Of a stretch of DNA of 64,000 bases, positions 1-31,308 are shown one piece after another. Numbering within the stretch: the stretch's first letter is position 1; the number at the start of each line of letters is the position of its first letter. Under the pieces are notes generated by a model. The model searched no databases, was not told the origin of the DNA, and saw only the letters and a program-made list of their open reading frames with translations. The stretch comes from Perca fluviatilis (taxonomy: Eukaryota > Chordata > Actinopteri > Perciformes > Percidae). Both the position numbers and the translations under genes were made by a program. The DNA lies in assembly GCF_010015445.1 (NCBI RefSeq), contig NC_053128.1, forward strand, positions 4,971,346-5,035,345, given 5' to 3'.

Positions 1-582
1 CGAGTTTGTTCAGCTCACCTTGGAGCTTGTCTTTGATGTGGATGCTGCATTTCCGTGGTGGGTCAATGAATGGCTCAGCGCCATCCTTCAGGATGAGTTT
101 TGCAGTTCCTTTAAAGTTTCCCATTTTATCAAACTGATTCGGATATGCTCTTTTGATATAATCACAGGTAGTTATTTTCAGTAGTTTTACTTTTTGTTTG
201 CTTTCCTTGCTTCCCATTGAAAAATGGACGACGTACATTTTTCCTTTAACTGTGTCCACATGCACAGTCACGAGATTCAACAGTTCACTCGTGGGAAGGC
301 CAACTACAGCTGGTCCTGGTACATCCACGACATAGAACTTGGCATTTATCCATTTGGACTCCTTGTGACAGCATGGAATGTTGATGGTTCGAAAACAAGG
401 GATCTCATGACGATTGTAAGCAGATAGTTTCCGGTTATTTTTCTTCAGTCTTTTATATGCACGTACGTCACTTCCGTACATCTGTCTGAATGTGCGCAGT
501 GGAAGAGTGTTCCCTGATGCTCCGGTGTCGATTTTTAACCGAAGTGTATGTCCATAGCCGGGTACATCAGGTGGTCTCACTT
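1..582 (-). pseudogene. Ty3/Gypsy pol fragment: aspartic protease and start of the RT linker
   Basis: Read on the minus strand, this stretch gives a retroviral-type aspartic protease with the active-site motif IDTGAS around position 520-535, followed by a long basic linker that heads towards reverse transcriptase at the window edge. The protease would cut the Gag-Pol polyprotein of an LTR retrotransposon. It lies directly downstream of the Gypsy gag remnant at 583-1503 in the same orientation, as expected for gag-PR-RT-RH-IN order. RT and integrase would lie beyond position 1 and are not visible. The frame is largely open here, but the gag part is frameshifted, so the copy is probably dead. 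It sits in intron 4 of scai, in the same orientation as the gene. Confidence 0.75.
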
Positions 583-1503
583 TCAGTGTTGTGTAGGCCT
601 CTTCTCTAGGCGATTCACTGTTGATACTGTGCATGCATTTTTCACTGATTGAGTGGAATTGTCTCTGGTACATGTATTCTTCCTCTGGCTCTTGACTATC
701 AACCACATCAATTTTGGACTCATGCTGTAGCCAGTGTCCTTTCTTATTGGACTGGTGTTTGTTTTGTGGTGGACCAGACTTACTTCTTTTCCTTGCATTC
801 GAGTTTTGCTTTTGTTGCAGTCTGTTTTTTCTGCAGCACCTGGCCCAGTGTCCTTTTGCGCCACACGCAGAGCATTCGTCATGGTATGCAGGGCACTGCA
901 GCGGTTTGTGCCACAGTTCTGGCATACCCATCCTTGGTGTATTTCGTGGATTTTTTCTGCAGTATATAGGCCAAGCTGGTTTAGCTGTTCATTCCCTGCC
1001 GATAAAGCTTCATATTTCCTTCCTTCTTTTAACACATCAGCCAAGGTGTGGCCTTGAGGTTTGCTATATAGGTCATTCCTCAGAGCATCATGTGGCGTGC
1101 TAGCAATGATTAGCTCAGACGTTCGTTCAACTCCTCATCGGTAAACTGGCATTTCAGCGCTAAAGTTCTGGCTCTGGTGACAAAATCATCGATGCTTTCA
1201 TCCTGTTTCTGTCTGTATTGCATTAGGTGGAGTCTGTGTATTCTAAAGTTCACGTTAAGCTTCAACTGACCCTCAAAAAAGTTCCACAGAACGTCAGGCT
1301 TTTTCTTGTCGTCATCACTGAGTCCGCTGGCGTTCAGTCTTTTTAATCCTTCGTCTCCGATGCCTTGGCAGATCTTGCTAGCTTGTTTAGCTTCGTCCTC
1401 TATTTCCTCATCGTCCAGGTAAGGAGATTTTCTGTCTAAATAGTGAGATAGCCTCACTCAGATCCGGATCGGACCAGTTCATCGTCGGTAAATGTGATGC
1501 CAT
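583..1503 (-). pseudogene. Ty3/Gypsy gag (capsid and nucleocapsid), frameshifted
   Basis: A gag-like polypeptide starts at an ATG on the minus strand at 1503. It contains a capsid segment with the retrotransposon-gag signature DDFVTRARTLALKCQF (about 1130-1190) and ends in a cysteine-rich nucleocapsid. A CCHC knuckle (C-SA-C-GAKG-H-WAR-C) is readable near 830-870, but only in a different frame from the flanking protein. At least three frame breaks are seen: a missing base near 1425, a short deletion near 1115 that creates a TGA/TAA, and a deletion in the nucleocapsid. Capsid and nucleocapsid would package element RNA into particles; this copy cannot make one continuous protein. The Gypsy assignment rests on domain order and similarity to fish Gypsy gag sequences that I recognise. 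Confidence 0.8.
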
Positions 1504-1674
1504 TTTATCCGTGTATAGCGTCGGCACACACTTGTGTCGCTCCCCTTAGCCACCTAGCTTGCTCCCGCTAGCTGCTTAGCTTGCCCAGTTCTCACTCACC
1601 AGTCTGGCGATAGCAATATTATCCTTGGACAATTTTGCTCGAGACTCACGTCAGGGATCCCACCGCTGCCACCA

Positions 1675-2033
1675 TGAAGTGTTATTGAGGAGTCAATGAT
1701 GTAGACTTGAGGATAAATCTAACGTAACTTTACTTCCTTCTTATGACACACTGCACATACAGGTATGACTACGCAACAACCGTAGCGCATATCACTCCGC
1801 CTAAGATGGTAATCTAGTTCCAAAATAACATATCACAACAACTTGGTCCAGTTCCCCCACTCATTTTTATACCCTTTTTTAAGTTTAGTAGAAATTTCTT
1901 AGGCTAACTGGGCAACTCGCTAGCTTGCTGGAATTTTGCCGGTGCTTTGCACATGCGTGCTGACCCGTATGTCAGAAACGATCAGACGTTAGACTGGTTG
2001 TCCTGTATGTCAATCAAGTGACAAATGTCATAG
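1675..2033 (-). mobile_element. Probable 5' LTR of the Gypsy element
   Basis: Reading the minus strand towards gag, sequence ending in ...CTTCA is followed at once by TGGTGGCAGCGG (plus 1663-1674). This has the TGG start of a tRNA primer-binding site, so 1675 is a likely LTR edge. A TATA-like element (TATAAAAA on the minus strand, about 1866-1873) lies inside, as in an LTR promoter. The outer edge near 2033 is a guess, because I could not see a matching LTR or a target duplication. Confidence 0.4.
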
Positions 2034-2495
2034 TGAGGATGGATGAGAGGTTGACATCTATTTATATATATTTTTTTAATGCCATGGTCATATCTGCCCT
2101 CAGGTGATTCCTCTTCACTATTTACGATCTTTGTTTCATCCGCAATGACGGACCAACCCTCCCATTGGTTGACAAGACGTAAACAAGCTTTTGATTGGTC
2201 AGAATGGTCTCCCAGAGCACCATGTGAAAATTAAAATGGCGGTTAGCATCAAAGCTTGCGGCGATAAACAACAGAAAATTCATTAATTATGGACATAAAG
2301 TGTATCAATCTTGGAAGTAACGGTTTGGACAAATAAGCAGATATCAAAGAATTTGCAGAATCCGGAGACACACTAAGCCTTGCGGCGTGAATGCGCCGCA
2401 ATCTCCATATTAACTAGAACTAGGCTATAAAGATACAACCGTGAGACAGCGAAAACACTTGGTGATGTGCATGGCCGAGACATAGCTTGACTTAC
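2034..2495. other. Part of scai intron 4, no gene seen
   Basis: No open frame, RNA gene or clear repeat structure is visible. Two GCGGCG/CGCCGC-rich short segments occur near 2255 and 2385. The next scai exon is expected to lie left of position 1. Confidence 0.5.
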
Positions 2496-21894
<19,399 letters not shown>

Positions 21895-21898
21895 GACA

Positions 21899-23282
21899 CT
21901 AACTTTTCACACCTGATTACAAGCAAAACAAAAAATACAGTAAATAGGCTAGACCAATGAGAGGTACTGCATTAGAAATAGCCTACATGGTTAAACATAT
22001 TGGAACCAGTGGCAATTAGACCAAACTACCATTGGTACCAATGTGAACAAGAGCTATATTTCAACCATTCTGATATCAAAACTATTGCCACTAAACAGAC
22101 ATTACTAGTTGCAGATATCCGAGTGTCTGGTGCCCTACTTAAATATGAGTAGAAATAAGGAACTGTGGAGGAAATGTGTCACATGGTCACCCTTTTTAGG
22201 TTGACTTGGGCTGTCCCAGATTTCACTCTCACAGTAGCTGCAACCTCCAGTTTGCTAAGATGAATGTGCAATCAGATCAAGGCAGCACAGTCAGGTCACA
22301 ATGTTCAACTAATGCTTCACCTTATTAAAATAATTTGCTATCAATGAAACGTTTATTTTTCCATGGACATGACTGACTATAGTTAATTTTGTTCTAGCTT
22401 TTGGAAATTGGGTGTCTGTGTGTGCCTAAATATGATTTAAGGAAGCTGTAAGAAAGTCTGTAGGATAACCTTAGCTGCTGCCTTCTGTACATCAAGTGTA
22501 CAATCCCTTACTTATTGTGTTATCCTTAAGGATCTTTAACACCTGCGTGGCTATGTATATCTCAGTAACGAACTGTCAGTTTGCTCTAAACTGAATACTG
22601 AATTAATACATTTTCTGAAATGTTCCATATGCACGATTGAACATGTATCTCTCATTCAGTTTTAGCGAAAGGTCTCTGTATGGAATGACAACGTTTACGG
22701 CCGCAATGATTGGAGAAAACATCTAATGTTATAATTAGCCCTTTGCGAGAAAAAAAACAAATACATGAGAGTCCTCTGACAGAGGTTTAAGGGAAAGCAT
22801 GTCAGTTCAAACATGCATAAAAAAAATCACGAGGAAGTGATCAGCTGGTGCATTGTTTCTCAATTATTAACTTAGCTATCGGTAGTTAGCTAGCTAACGC
22901 TGTAATGTACTAGCTAATAAACTAGTGCTAATAAAACTAATGTTGACAGCAATAAACTCGGTTAACATTAATCTACCTAACTAGCTAAAGTTACTAACGA
23001 GACCAAGCTTAATTGGGCCGTAAGCTATAACCTAAAATAACAATTGCTATGTCTCTAACGTTATTAGCCTTCTTTTGTCGCCAACACATTGGCGAAATTA
23101 CGATGGCAGGACACCACTCCATTAACGTCACAACAAAATGAACATCTGGATATTAATGTTTGATAACAAAGATAACCAGCGGTAAAGTTAGCTAATATTC
23201 TTCAGTTAAGAAAGATAGGTAACACAGCCTGGCTGCAGTGGCTGTAACCACCCCTGCTTGTATAATTGACATTTCTTCTTAC
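21899..23282 (-). other. scai intron 1, no gene seen
   Basis: No coding frame or clear mobile element. GCTAGCTAACG-type short repeats are dense at 22870-23060. Confidence 0.4.
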
Positions 23283-23590
23283 CTTGCCAGCTGGCTAACG
23301 TTGATGAATAGGATTAACGATACCACAGTGATGTTTCTCAAAAAGAAATAGTGCAAAAGCCACGATGAGCTGTGTAACGTTAGTTGAAGCGCGCCTTTCT
23401 TGGCATCTCGCTGTGTGACTGACACTGGACCGCTGTCCAACGAGCCGTAGGCTATCGGCTATCCCCCAACAGCGTGGATGGGACTGCTGTCGGTTGAAGC
23501 TATGAAAGGCTGTTGTCCTGTGACAGAGGAGGCAAGAGGAGGACAGCCGCTGGCTCTCATGGATGTATCGCTGGATCTGCTCCACTATAA
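23283..23590 (-). promoter_or_regulatory. scai: Probable scai exon 1 (5' UTR) and core promoter
   Basis: A GC-richer segment ends on the minus strand with GCTGGCAAG before donor gtaagaag (23282-23275), 1.4 kb upstream of the first coding exon. An open frame inside (23585-23295) reads through with no SCAI-like peptide and stops before the donor, so the exon is taken as non-coding. No TATA box is evident. An IS630/Tc1-type terminal repeat starts only about 50 bases upstream (23636). The transcription start is not visible from sequence. Confidence 0.5.
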
Positions 23591-23635
23591 CTGGCTAGCT
23601 ACTTCCGGGTCAACATTTTCAAAATAAGCTTCTCT

Positions 23636-24500
23636 TACAGTTTTTTTCGATTGCTAAACGACAGTGGGCACAACTGGAGTCACATGTGCAAAACTCTAAC
23701 TCCAGTCTGCACAGCAGCAGTTCATGTGGACCAAACTCTAGTTCGTTTCTCATTGCTTGAACACAGTTTTCAAAACTCTACACAATTATCCCATGACTTT
23801 AACCACAACGTGCACAACACTGTAGACTTACAGCACTTTGTTCAAATGCTAACACACTGCTGTCAAAACTGTTAACCACACATTCAAAACAGAATAGATT
23901 TCAGTCCGGTGCCTTAAACTGGAATTTTAGCTGAAGTCTTTTAGACTAGTAGTTAATGAGCATTTATGGTATTTATACAGAGAAAGCTCAGAAAGCCTTT
24001 TTTTGTATACAAACACCAAATAAGAATGAAACAATTATACATTGTACCGTTTGAGAGAAACAGGTAAAAGAGCAAAGATACCAATATGTCCAGGTAAGAT
24101 GTCTGAGGTTATGTACACAGCTATAAAAAAAAGTGAAAAACACTATATCTTTACAATAGTAAAACTGCGTTCTTACTGTTTTTCAGAAAGTAATGGAGGT
24201 GAAAGCAATGGAAACACCACATTCATTTGTATTTAGAGATGATGCAGACATCCAATGTGATGAAGAAAACTTGCGACATGATGCTGGAGAGAGGCAGAAT
24301 TAGTCACACTATTCTTTGTTACTGTTACTATGTACATTTACAGTTTTTCTTGATTGCTTTGACCTGCTTAAAGAAACTGGGATCTACTTGGTTTTCATCA
24401 TCACTGTCTCAGCAGAGCAGAAGACACCTCTTGCAAATGTGTTTTTCTCATTGGATTGACACATTTTCCGCAGCCCTTTTGCAGAACAGTTAACACGGAT
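23636..24500. mobile_element. IS630/Tc1-superfamily element, left arm(s)
   Basis: TACAGTTTTTTTCGATTGCT at 23636 starts a terminal repeat whose first 48 bases are, with very few differences, the inverse of 28996-29043. The next 250 bases are rich in CAAAACTCTA-like motifs, as in the arm ending at 29043. A second, weaker end (TACAGTTTTTCTTGATTGCT) starts at about 24340. No transposase is seen here. Confidence 0.6.
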
Positions 24501-24966
24501 GTCATTCGAGCAGTTCAAAGTCCATTGTTTTAGCTATGGTAACCAAACAGAAACCATCTGTTCCTAACTATTAGAAACTACCTACATCAGTATGAAACCA
24601 CTGAAGCACCTGTTTCACACTCCTTCACAAAAATCCTCAATTAGCAATCAGTCTGCAGGGTTAGGCCATGGCCCCATCGTCAAGACAGAAGAGACTGAGT
24701 ATAAATATGACCGGGACACATCAGGCCGATTATCGGCCGTGGGACAGTCTGGCGAGGTTAGTGACTCAAATCTGTTCGGTGTGTCCCGTGCCGTCGTCCG
24801 TCTGGGGGGCTGTCGGCGTTAATTTTGGCCGACCTGCCCAATGGACCTGACATGTTCGGTCGGTGGCAGGGAAGTCGGGACTCACCCAGAAATGACGAGC
24901 AGAATGCAAGGGGGTAAGCTTCGCTTCAGAACTCGAACCTCCGATGGCGCCATTTAAAAGACCCTC
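24501..24966. other. Junction sequence, no gene seen
   Basis: Short GGCCGATTATCGGCCG palindrome near 24724 and no coding frame. It leads into the compound palindrome. Confidence 0.35.
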
Positions 24967-26510
24967 GATCGTGCCGGTGGAACGGATCGGGTACCTGACA
25001 GTGTCAGTACCCGATCCGTTCCACCGGCACGATCCGTTCTGCGCATGTGCAAGATGACACGTATGCCATGACGTAGGCGCAGATGATAATGCTGCGTTCA
25101 TGCCACCACCACCTCGGAATAACGGCACCGCTTCCACCTGCACGATCTGTTCTGCGCATGCGCAATATGTTCACGCATGCGCTGTGGTACGAGGATTTAC
25201 GACACTACCCAATCTGTTCCCACACTAGCCTCCAGCTAACGTTAGTTAGCTAATAGCTAATTCGGCGGACCGCTAGGTGATTATAGCGGTCTGCCGTTAG
25301 CCTCCACCGGGAAGCTAACGTTAGTTTAGCTAACGGTTAATTTGGCTAACCGCTAGCTGATTGTAGCGGCCTGCCATTATCCTCCACAGTTAAGCTAACG
25401 TTAGTTTAGCTAACAGCTAATTCGGCTAACCGCTAGCTGAGACAGCATGTAAACTTTAAAAGACCCTCAAAATAAAACTTGAAAATAAACGTTAACATAT
25501 ATAACAGCTGTTACGTCAGTTCTACTTTACTTGTGCTCATTTAAAATACAATCACTCAATACTTGTCTTTATTGTTATTACTGTAAAGTCTTAATTTAGC
25601 TGTAGCCTGCTTTCCCCATTATGTTTGACTTAACGTTATTTTAGACTGAATCTAGCTGTCCGTTCTGCCTGCATGATCCGTTCTGCGCATGCGTTATTAC
25701 GGATCGGGTACTGACAGACTGCCACCGACGAGGTGGCATGAACGCAGCATTATCATCTGCGCCTATGTCATGGCATACGTGTCATCTTGCACATGAGCAG
25801 AACGGATCGTGCCGGTGGAACGGATCGGGTACTGACATACTGACACAGACAGAGCAACGGGATCTGTCGGTACACGATCCGTTCTACCTGCACGATCCGT
25901 TCTGCACATGCGCAACACATGCGCGATCCGTTCTGCACATGCGCAAAATGTTTGCGCATGCGCTGTTGTACGAGGATTCACGACACTGCATGATCTGTTC
26001 CATGCTTCCGGTCGACAGCCAAGCTAATGTTAGTTACGCTTCCGGTCGACAGCCAAGCTAACGTTAGTTTAGCTAACAGCTAATTTGGCTAACCGCTAGC
26101 TGAGACAGCATGTAATAACTTTAAAAGACCCTCAAAATAAAACTTGAAAATAAACGTTAACATATATAACAGCTGTTACGTTAGTTCTACTTTACTTGTG
26201 CTCATTTAAAATACAATCACTCAATATTTGTCTTTATTGTTATTACTGTAAAGTCTTAATGTAGCTGTAGCCTGCTTCTCCCATTAAGGTTGACTTAACG
26301 TTATTTTAGACTGAATCTAGCTGTCAGCTAGCGGTTAGCCGAATTAGCTGTTAGCTAAACTAACATTAGCTTCCCAGTGGAGGCTAGCCATAGGCTAGCG
26401 TGGAACAGATCGTGCAGGTCGTATCCTCGGTAAAACAGTATTATCTTGCGCAAGTGCAGAACGGATCGTGCAGGCAGAACGGATCGTGTACCGACAGGAT
26501 CCATTATATA
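24967..26510. repeat. Compound palindrome and direct-repeat cluster
   Basis: Three layers are visible. (1) A 28-bp perfect inverted repeat, 24967-24994 against 25007-25034, with a 12-base spacer. (2) A 101-bp inverted repeat, 25007-25107 against 25732-25832, with only two differences. (3) A direct repeat of about 270 bp, 25392-25660 and 26055-26325, with about ten differences. The motif GATCCGTTCTGCGCATGCGC occurs many times in both orientations. No open frame of substance is present. It may be a foldback DNA transposon with internal duplications; the class is unknown. Confidence 0.85.
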
Positions 26511-27225
26511 TATATGTCAATGGCGGAATGAGGTGACTACAGTCTCTCAAAATCTGATGAAAATCTTTTAAACTGACCTTTGTTGAGCTAAAATGAAGAC
26601 AGATTCAGCAACTGCATGCCCTATTTCTCGCTTAAAATGTTTTCAGAAACACGTTTCAGTGAACTATTTTAGTATAATATGAGATCGTATTCTGAACGGC
26701 CGCCATGACAGTCTGGCTCTGAATTTCCGGAGAAAACAAACCCATGTGACGCGTTCGTCCAATCAGCTGCCGGTTTTCATTTATTGGGCAACATTACAGA
26801 TTAGCGCCGCCTGCTGTTATAGAGATGTATTACGTCTCGTCTCCTCTCTTCTTTTTGGTCTGTTCTGTGGCAGTTTTTTGCACCTCGGGGACGCGACTGA
26901 TCATATCGACGGGTTTTCTGTCAACGGTCGCCCGTCGGCTATATGTGTCTACACTTTAAACTCTACAGTAATATATGTTTATACTTTACTGTAATATATT
27001 TATATATTTCTAAATTTCTTATACTAGATTTCATTTTGGTTTACATGTATTTTGTGTAATATTTACAGTATTTCAGTTTTCAGCCACAGTTTGAAAATTA
27101 GAATCAATGGAATCAATAAAATTAGCATCAAAGCATTTCTGATTCTGGATCCAATTATTTGCAGAAGGCAAATTTGATAACAAATGGCTCTGGCATGAAA
27201 GCTACGTACAGTAATAGGCTACAAT
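26511..27225. other. Upstream intergenic sequence, no gene seen
   Basis: A short open frame (26746-26994) has no recognisable features. The rest is AT-rich. Confidence 0.35.
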
Positions 27226-27229
27226 AGAG

Positions 27230-27560
27230 ATAGACAGAGATACTTTATTTATCCCGAAGGAAATTAAGGTGTCCAATAGCTTATACACAACATACATCCA
27301 CATAGGCACACAGACATATGGCATATGACATCCAAGCACACATACTACATAATTACAAAGAAAGATATCAATAGTGTGCCCTTAAAGTAAAGTTTGGTTG
27401 TAGCATTTTTAAAGGAGTGGTGTGGAAAAATGCAGAAAGGTGCAATGGTATCATAGTGCAAGATAGCGTCAGTGCAAATTCTATATCTATCCAAGTACAA
27501 CAGGCAACACAATATATCAAAAATATAATAATCATTACTTAACTATACATAGACACTAGT
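27230..27560. repeat. LINE-like 3' tail repeat
   Basis: GATACTTTATTTATCCCGAA (27239) followed by GGAAATTAAGGTG and an ACACA-rich stretch is a dispersed sequence that I recognise as common in teleosts, generally as the 3' end of a LINE (minus orientation). The family is not certain. Confidence 0.5.
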
Positions 27561-27800
27561 AAAAGACTTGAAGAAAAGTTTAAGTTACATACAGTTGAAA
27601 ACTGTCCATACAGAACAAAAGGACAGCATGGTGTATTGACCATACATGCAAGCTAGCAAAACATGACAAGCAATGGTGCACTGATTTGCACTGAGTGCTG
27701 TATTTTGTATTTTTTCTGTGTAATGGTTGATTGGAAGAGCTCATACACTTGTTTGCAAGTTGTGTTGTTTGATGGCAAAATTTGCTTTTGTTGAATATTT

Positions 27801-29043
27801 TACAGTTTTTTTTACAGTTGCTAGGACACATTTTTCAATACTTGGGTCACTTTGTCAAAACTCTTCACACAGTGAGGACAACAGAAGTATATGTGGGCTA
27901 AACTGTGGATCATTTATCATTTCTTTGGCACAAAATGCATTCAATGACTACATCTTTCAAATGACATTCATTCTTTTCTCACTTTAACACAACCGCCAAA
28001 AGTCTATGTACCTACAGGCCAATTTGCACATGCTAACATACTGTTTTCAAAACTGTTAAACTTAAGTTCAAAACAATAACATAATAAAAAAAACTGAATA
28101 AGACAGCAATTTGCTACATTTCTACAGTACTATTGTAATGAAATATATTTTTAATCGAAAAATTAAATGCTATGAAAACAATTGGACCAACCACAGCTGA
28201 TTCTCATTATTATTATTAACACCTACACAGGTGTTACTCTTTCAATTTCATTACAAAAGGAGACAACCTCAGAATAGTTTTGTATTGTGACATAAACATG
28301 GACCCAGCCAGAGATGGAGAAGTGTCTGAAAGAGGAAGAAGAGTGGCTGGGAGGGGGCAAGGAATTCATATGCGTGGTGGAAGAAGAAGAAGAAGAAGAG
28401 GAAGATCAAGAGCTCAGATGAGATTAGAGCTACTGTAATTGATCATGTAATCAATCATGCTCTCTCAATGAGAGAGGCTGGTCAGAGAGTGCAGCCAAAT
28501 CTGCAACGCTCAACAGTGGCATCTATTGTTAGTTTTCCAGCAAACCAACAGTTAACTTGTATTCTGCATGGCATCTGACTGAGCTGCACATTACAGAAGT
28601 AAATGAACTTAACTGAACATAAACTACTAGAGACAAGAAAAACTGCTGATTTTCATTCCTTCTCGTTTACCTTACGTAAAAATTGGTATATTATACAATC
28701 TATATCTTTTCCTTAAATAAACTATTGAGTAGTGTCAAGTCACTCAAATTGTTCAAACTGTAAAGATGAAAAAGTTTGTAATTTCTGTATTGGTGTTTTA
28801 TGCTAGTGTTTTTACTCTGTGTTCTGAGTGACAGTGTGTGTGTTATCTTGGTGAGGCTTGTGCATAGTGTTTGGCTGCACTGAGTTTTGAGACGTGTGTT
28901 AAGAGTTATTTTGCTTTGAATGAGTTTTGCAGGTGATGTGAACTGTTTAGCTCAGGTGACTGTTGGTAATGTAGACTGTGGCTTGAGTTTAGCACGTGAC
29001 TCCAGTTGTGCCCGCTGTCGTTTAGCAATCGAAAAAAACTGTA
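27801..29043 (+). mobile_element. IS630/Tc1-superfamily element with transposase N-terminus
   Basis: The left end TACAGTTTTTTTTACAGTTG (27801) and right end CGAAAAAAACTGTA (to 29043) are TA-bounded inverted ends. Between them lies the start of a transposase gene (28298-28560) and a 3' part rich in TGTGTTT and GTTTTGA motifs. Most of the catalytic domain is missing, so the copy cannot move on its own. Confidence 0.65.
28298..28560 (+). pseudogene. Transposase N-terminal domain, truncated and frameshifted
   Basis: An ATG at 28298 opens an Arg/Gly-rich start (GGRRRRRRGRSRAQ). After one frameshift near 28420 the frame gives DEIRATVIDHVINHALSM and REAGQRVQPNLQRSTVAS, a helix-turn-helix domain of a fish IS630/Tc1-type transposase family I recognise. 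The protein ends soon after; no DDE residues are present. Expected full length in this family is roughly 300 residues or more. Confidence 0.65.
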
Positions 29044-29534
29044 ATAGATCCATCAGTAGTCAGTCCTGTTACAATGTATGACATATGAGAAGATTGCATT
29101 TTAATTCCAACAGTCAAGCTGTATCGGCAGAGCAATAATCAAGCATTAATATTTACAACATACAAACAATACAAACATTTATCATGGTTGATAAATCATA
29201 ATTGAATGATTGAAAAACACTCAGAAAAAGGACATGCATGAATGAATAACTAATTTTTTTTACATAATAACTGATATACATCTACAATTTAAATTATTTT
29301 ATTATATTAAATGTTATTCATATTCGTATGTGTGTGTGTGTTTGTGCGTATATTTATTCCTCTTAGGTGCGTTTAACTATGCATGTCGAGTTGTTTTTCT
29401 TTCCCAACCCGGCCCTGCTTCTGTTCTTCTTTACATTATATTTATCGATTTAAATTCCTCATACTTTCCTGTTTTAGTTGGCTTTATATTGTATCCATTT
29501 AGCCCAGCGTCTTTCATACTCAAATTCTTCACAC

Positions 29535-30391
29535 AATGAGCTTTCCTTAGTATGTGCCATTTCTGTGTCTGTACCTGAAAAATCACCAATAAAGGCTTCT
29601 AAACCAAATATTACACAACCGGACATGTCCCAGCAATAAAGTGCCCAGAATTTGGGGAGAAATGACCAGCATTGGCCGAGATTACAGTTATGTCGCGTTA
29701 GAATGTAGCATCTTAAAAGTTAGCAGTATGCTAACCTTAGATTGTAGATGCACTTTCTACCGTCAAAAATTGCAGATAAAGGCTTCTGAACCAAACACTA
29801 CCCAATCGGACAAGTTTCAGCAGTAATGCTACCTGGAATTGGGGAGAATTTAACAATATTGGCTGGCAACATGACATTGTTTACTGCCGTTAGCCATGTA
29901 GCTACTTTAGTTAGCAGTTGCTCTAACAGAATATAGCAACAATTTCTACATTGCAAATAAAGGCTTTTAAACCAAACACTACTAACAGAAAATATTTCAG
30001 GAGTAATGTGACCCGGAATTGGGGAGAATTTAATGACACTGGCAGCCAAGGTGACATTGTTTACTGCTGTTAGCATAGCTAGTTACATGGGACAATGTAA
30101 AACATGCAACACAACAACACTGCAAAACACTCCAGTCCTGCCTACTTGGAGCAGATGACTAATCATAGAAGGCCTGCTTAGAGTTGTGTAAGCCTAGAGA
30201 AGAAAAATACTGTTGAACCCGAGTGAATGAGTGTTCTGAGTGTTCAGAACAGTTGGAAATCTTAACATTTTAGCTCACAGGGATTTGTCTAAAATACATT
30301 TACCTCATTATTTGGCAACATTCAACATGAAAATCCAACATAACATTGTAGATATGACAAACACAGAAAAGCATAATATGAGACCTTTAAA
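29535..30391. mobile_element. TTAA-type MITE copy expanded by a tandem array
   Basis: The left part (CACAATGAGCTTTCC, GCCATTTCTGTGTCTGTA) matches the interior of the MITE at 32726-33236, and the right end ATATGAGACCTTTAA (to about 30390) matches that element's right end. Between them is the 185-bp array. Confidence 0.6.
29575..30090 (+). repeat. Tandem repeat of about 185 bp, 2.7 copies
   Basis: ATAAAGGCTTCT/TTTAA-ACCAAA starts the unit at 29589, 29776 and 29957. Each copy continues with TTGGGGAGAA and, in copies 2 and 3, GACATTGTTTACTGC. Copies are diverged. Confidence 0.85.
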
Positions 30392-31308
30392 AGGTGCCCT
30401 GCCACACAAAACCGTTTTTACTTGAATTTTTTGAAATATGTTAGGTCCATATGTGTTTATGTCGTGAATGTGAAAATGAACTGATTCCTCCTCTGTAAGC
30501 GCTAACCACTGAAAAGAAATAAGCGGAAAAATCAGGCCAATTACAAAAGCTGGTCAGTCTGACATCATGTTGCCTGAGCTCATTACTATTCATGACACCA
30601 CAAAGTAATGAAATACGTGTGGCAGGGCTCCTTTGAGCACTTCTGGTTAGACACTAACTACGTTTCATTGCTCTGTACTTGTGACAGTAAAGTTGAATCT
30701 AATCTATAAAATACTAGGTTTTGACCTAGTCTTGAGACTACTCTGTGCAAAGGTTTTAAACCTAGCATAGTTTTTTTTTCTAAAGAAATTGAAAAATCTT
30801 CAAATTAAAATTGCAAGTCACATTTAAGGCAGAATGCTGTAGGATGGGCTCAGCAGTTTATAAAGCAGGTCTGCAATTATTACAAATTTACTTTCTACTT
30901 CCAGAAATTGTCATTTTAAGAGGCGACAAGTCCAGTCTTTCAAAAGGCAACCATGAGATCAAACTGCTACAATGATAAATAAAATATATATCACTTTATT
31001 TGAACACATTATTGGCAGTTACCACCAGTTTAAAAGGTTTTATTTGCTTAAGTGGGATACATAACATCAAAATTAAACCATTCAACATTTTCTAGTTAAA
31101 ATATGAAGAAATTTAAAAAAGGTATTCTCATTGAGGGGGAGAAGAGGATGTTTACCTTCATAACAGAACAAAGTGAGTAAGTGCATACAAACTGTAGCTA
31201 CTTAAGATTCTGTAGACCTGAAGGGATGTTACTTCAATGAATTTTAAAAAATATGTTAAGAGTTGAGATCTCCAGAGGGTGGAGAGGAGAGAGAACTGGC
31301 TCTTGTCA
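30392..31308. other. Between the MITE and ppp6c; includes the ppp6c 3' UTR
   Basis: A LINE-like tail (GTGACAGTAAAGTTGAATCT) lies near 30681. The last part upstream of 31308 should hold the ppp6c 3' UTR; an AATAAA on the minus strand could not be assigned with confidence. Confidence 0.35.

Noticed and set aside
649..1103. Cys/Phe-rich plus-strand frames that look like membrane proteins
   Set aside because: They are antisense readings of the Gypsy nucleocapsid.
23295..23585. 96-residue minus-strand frame as the SCAI N-terminus
   Set aside because: It shows no SCAI similarity and reaches a stop codon before the splice donor, so it cannot join the coding exon.
26746..26994. Hydrophobic 82-residue frame
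   Set aside because: No family resemblance, no splice sites or poly(A) signal that fit; open by chance is likely.
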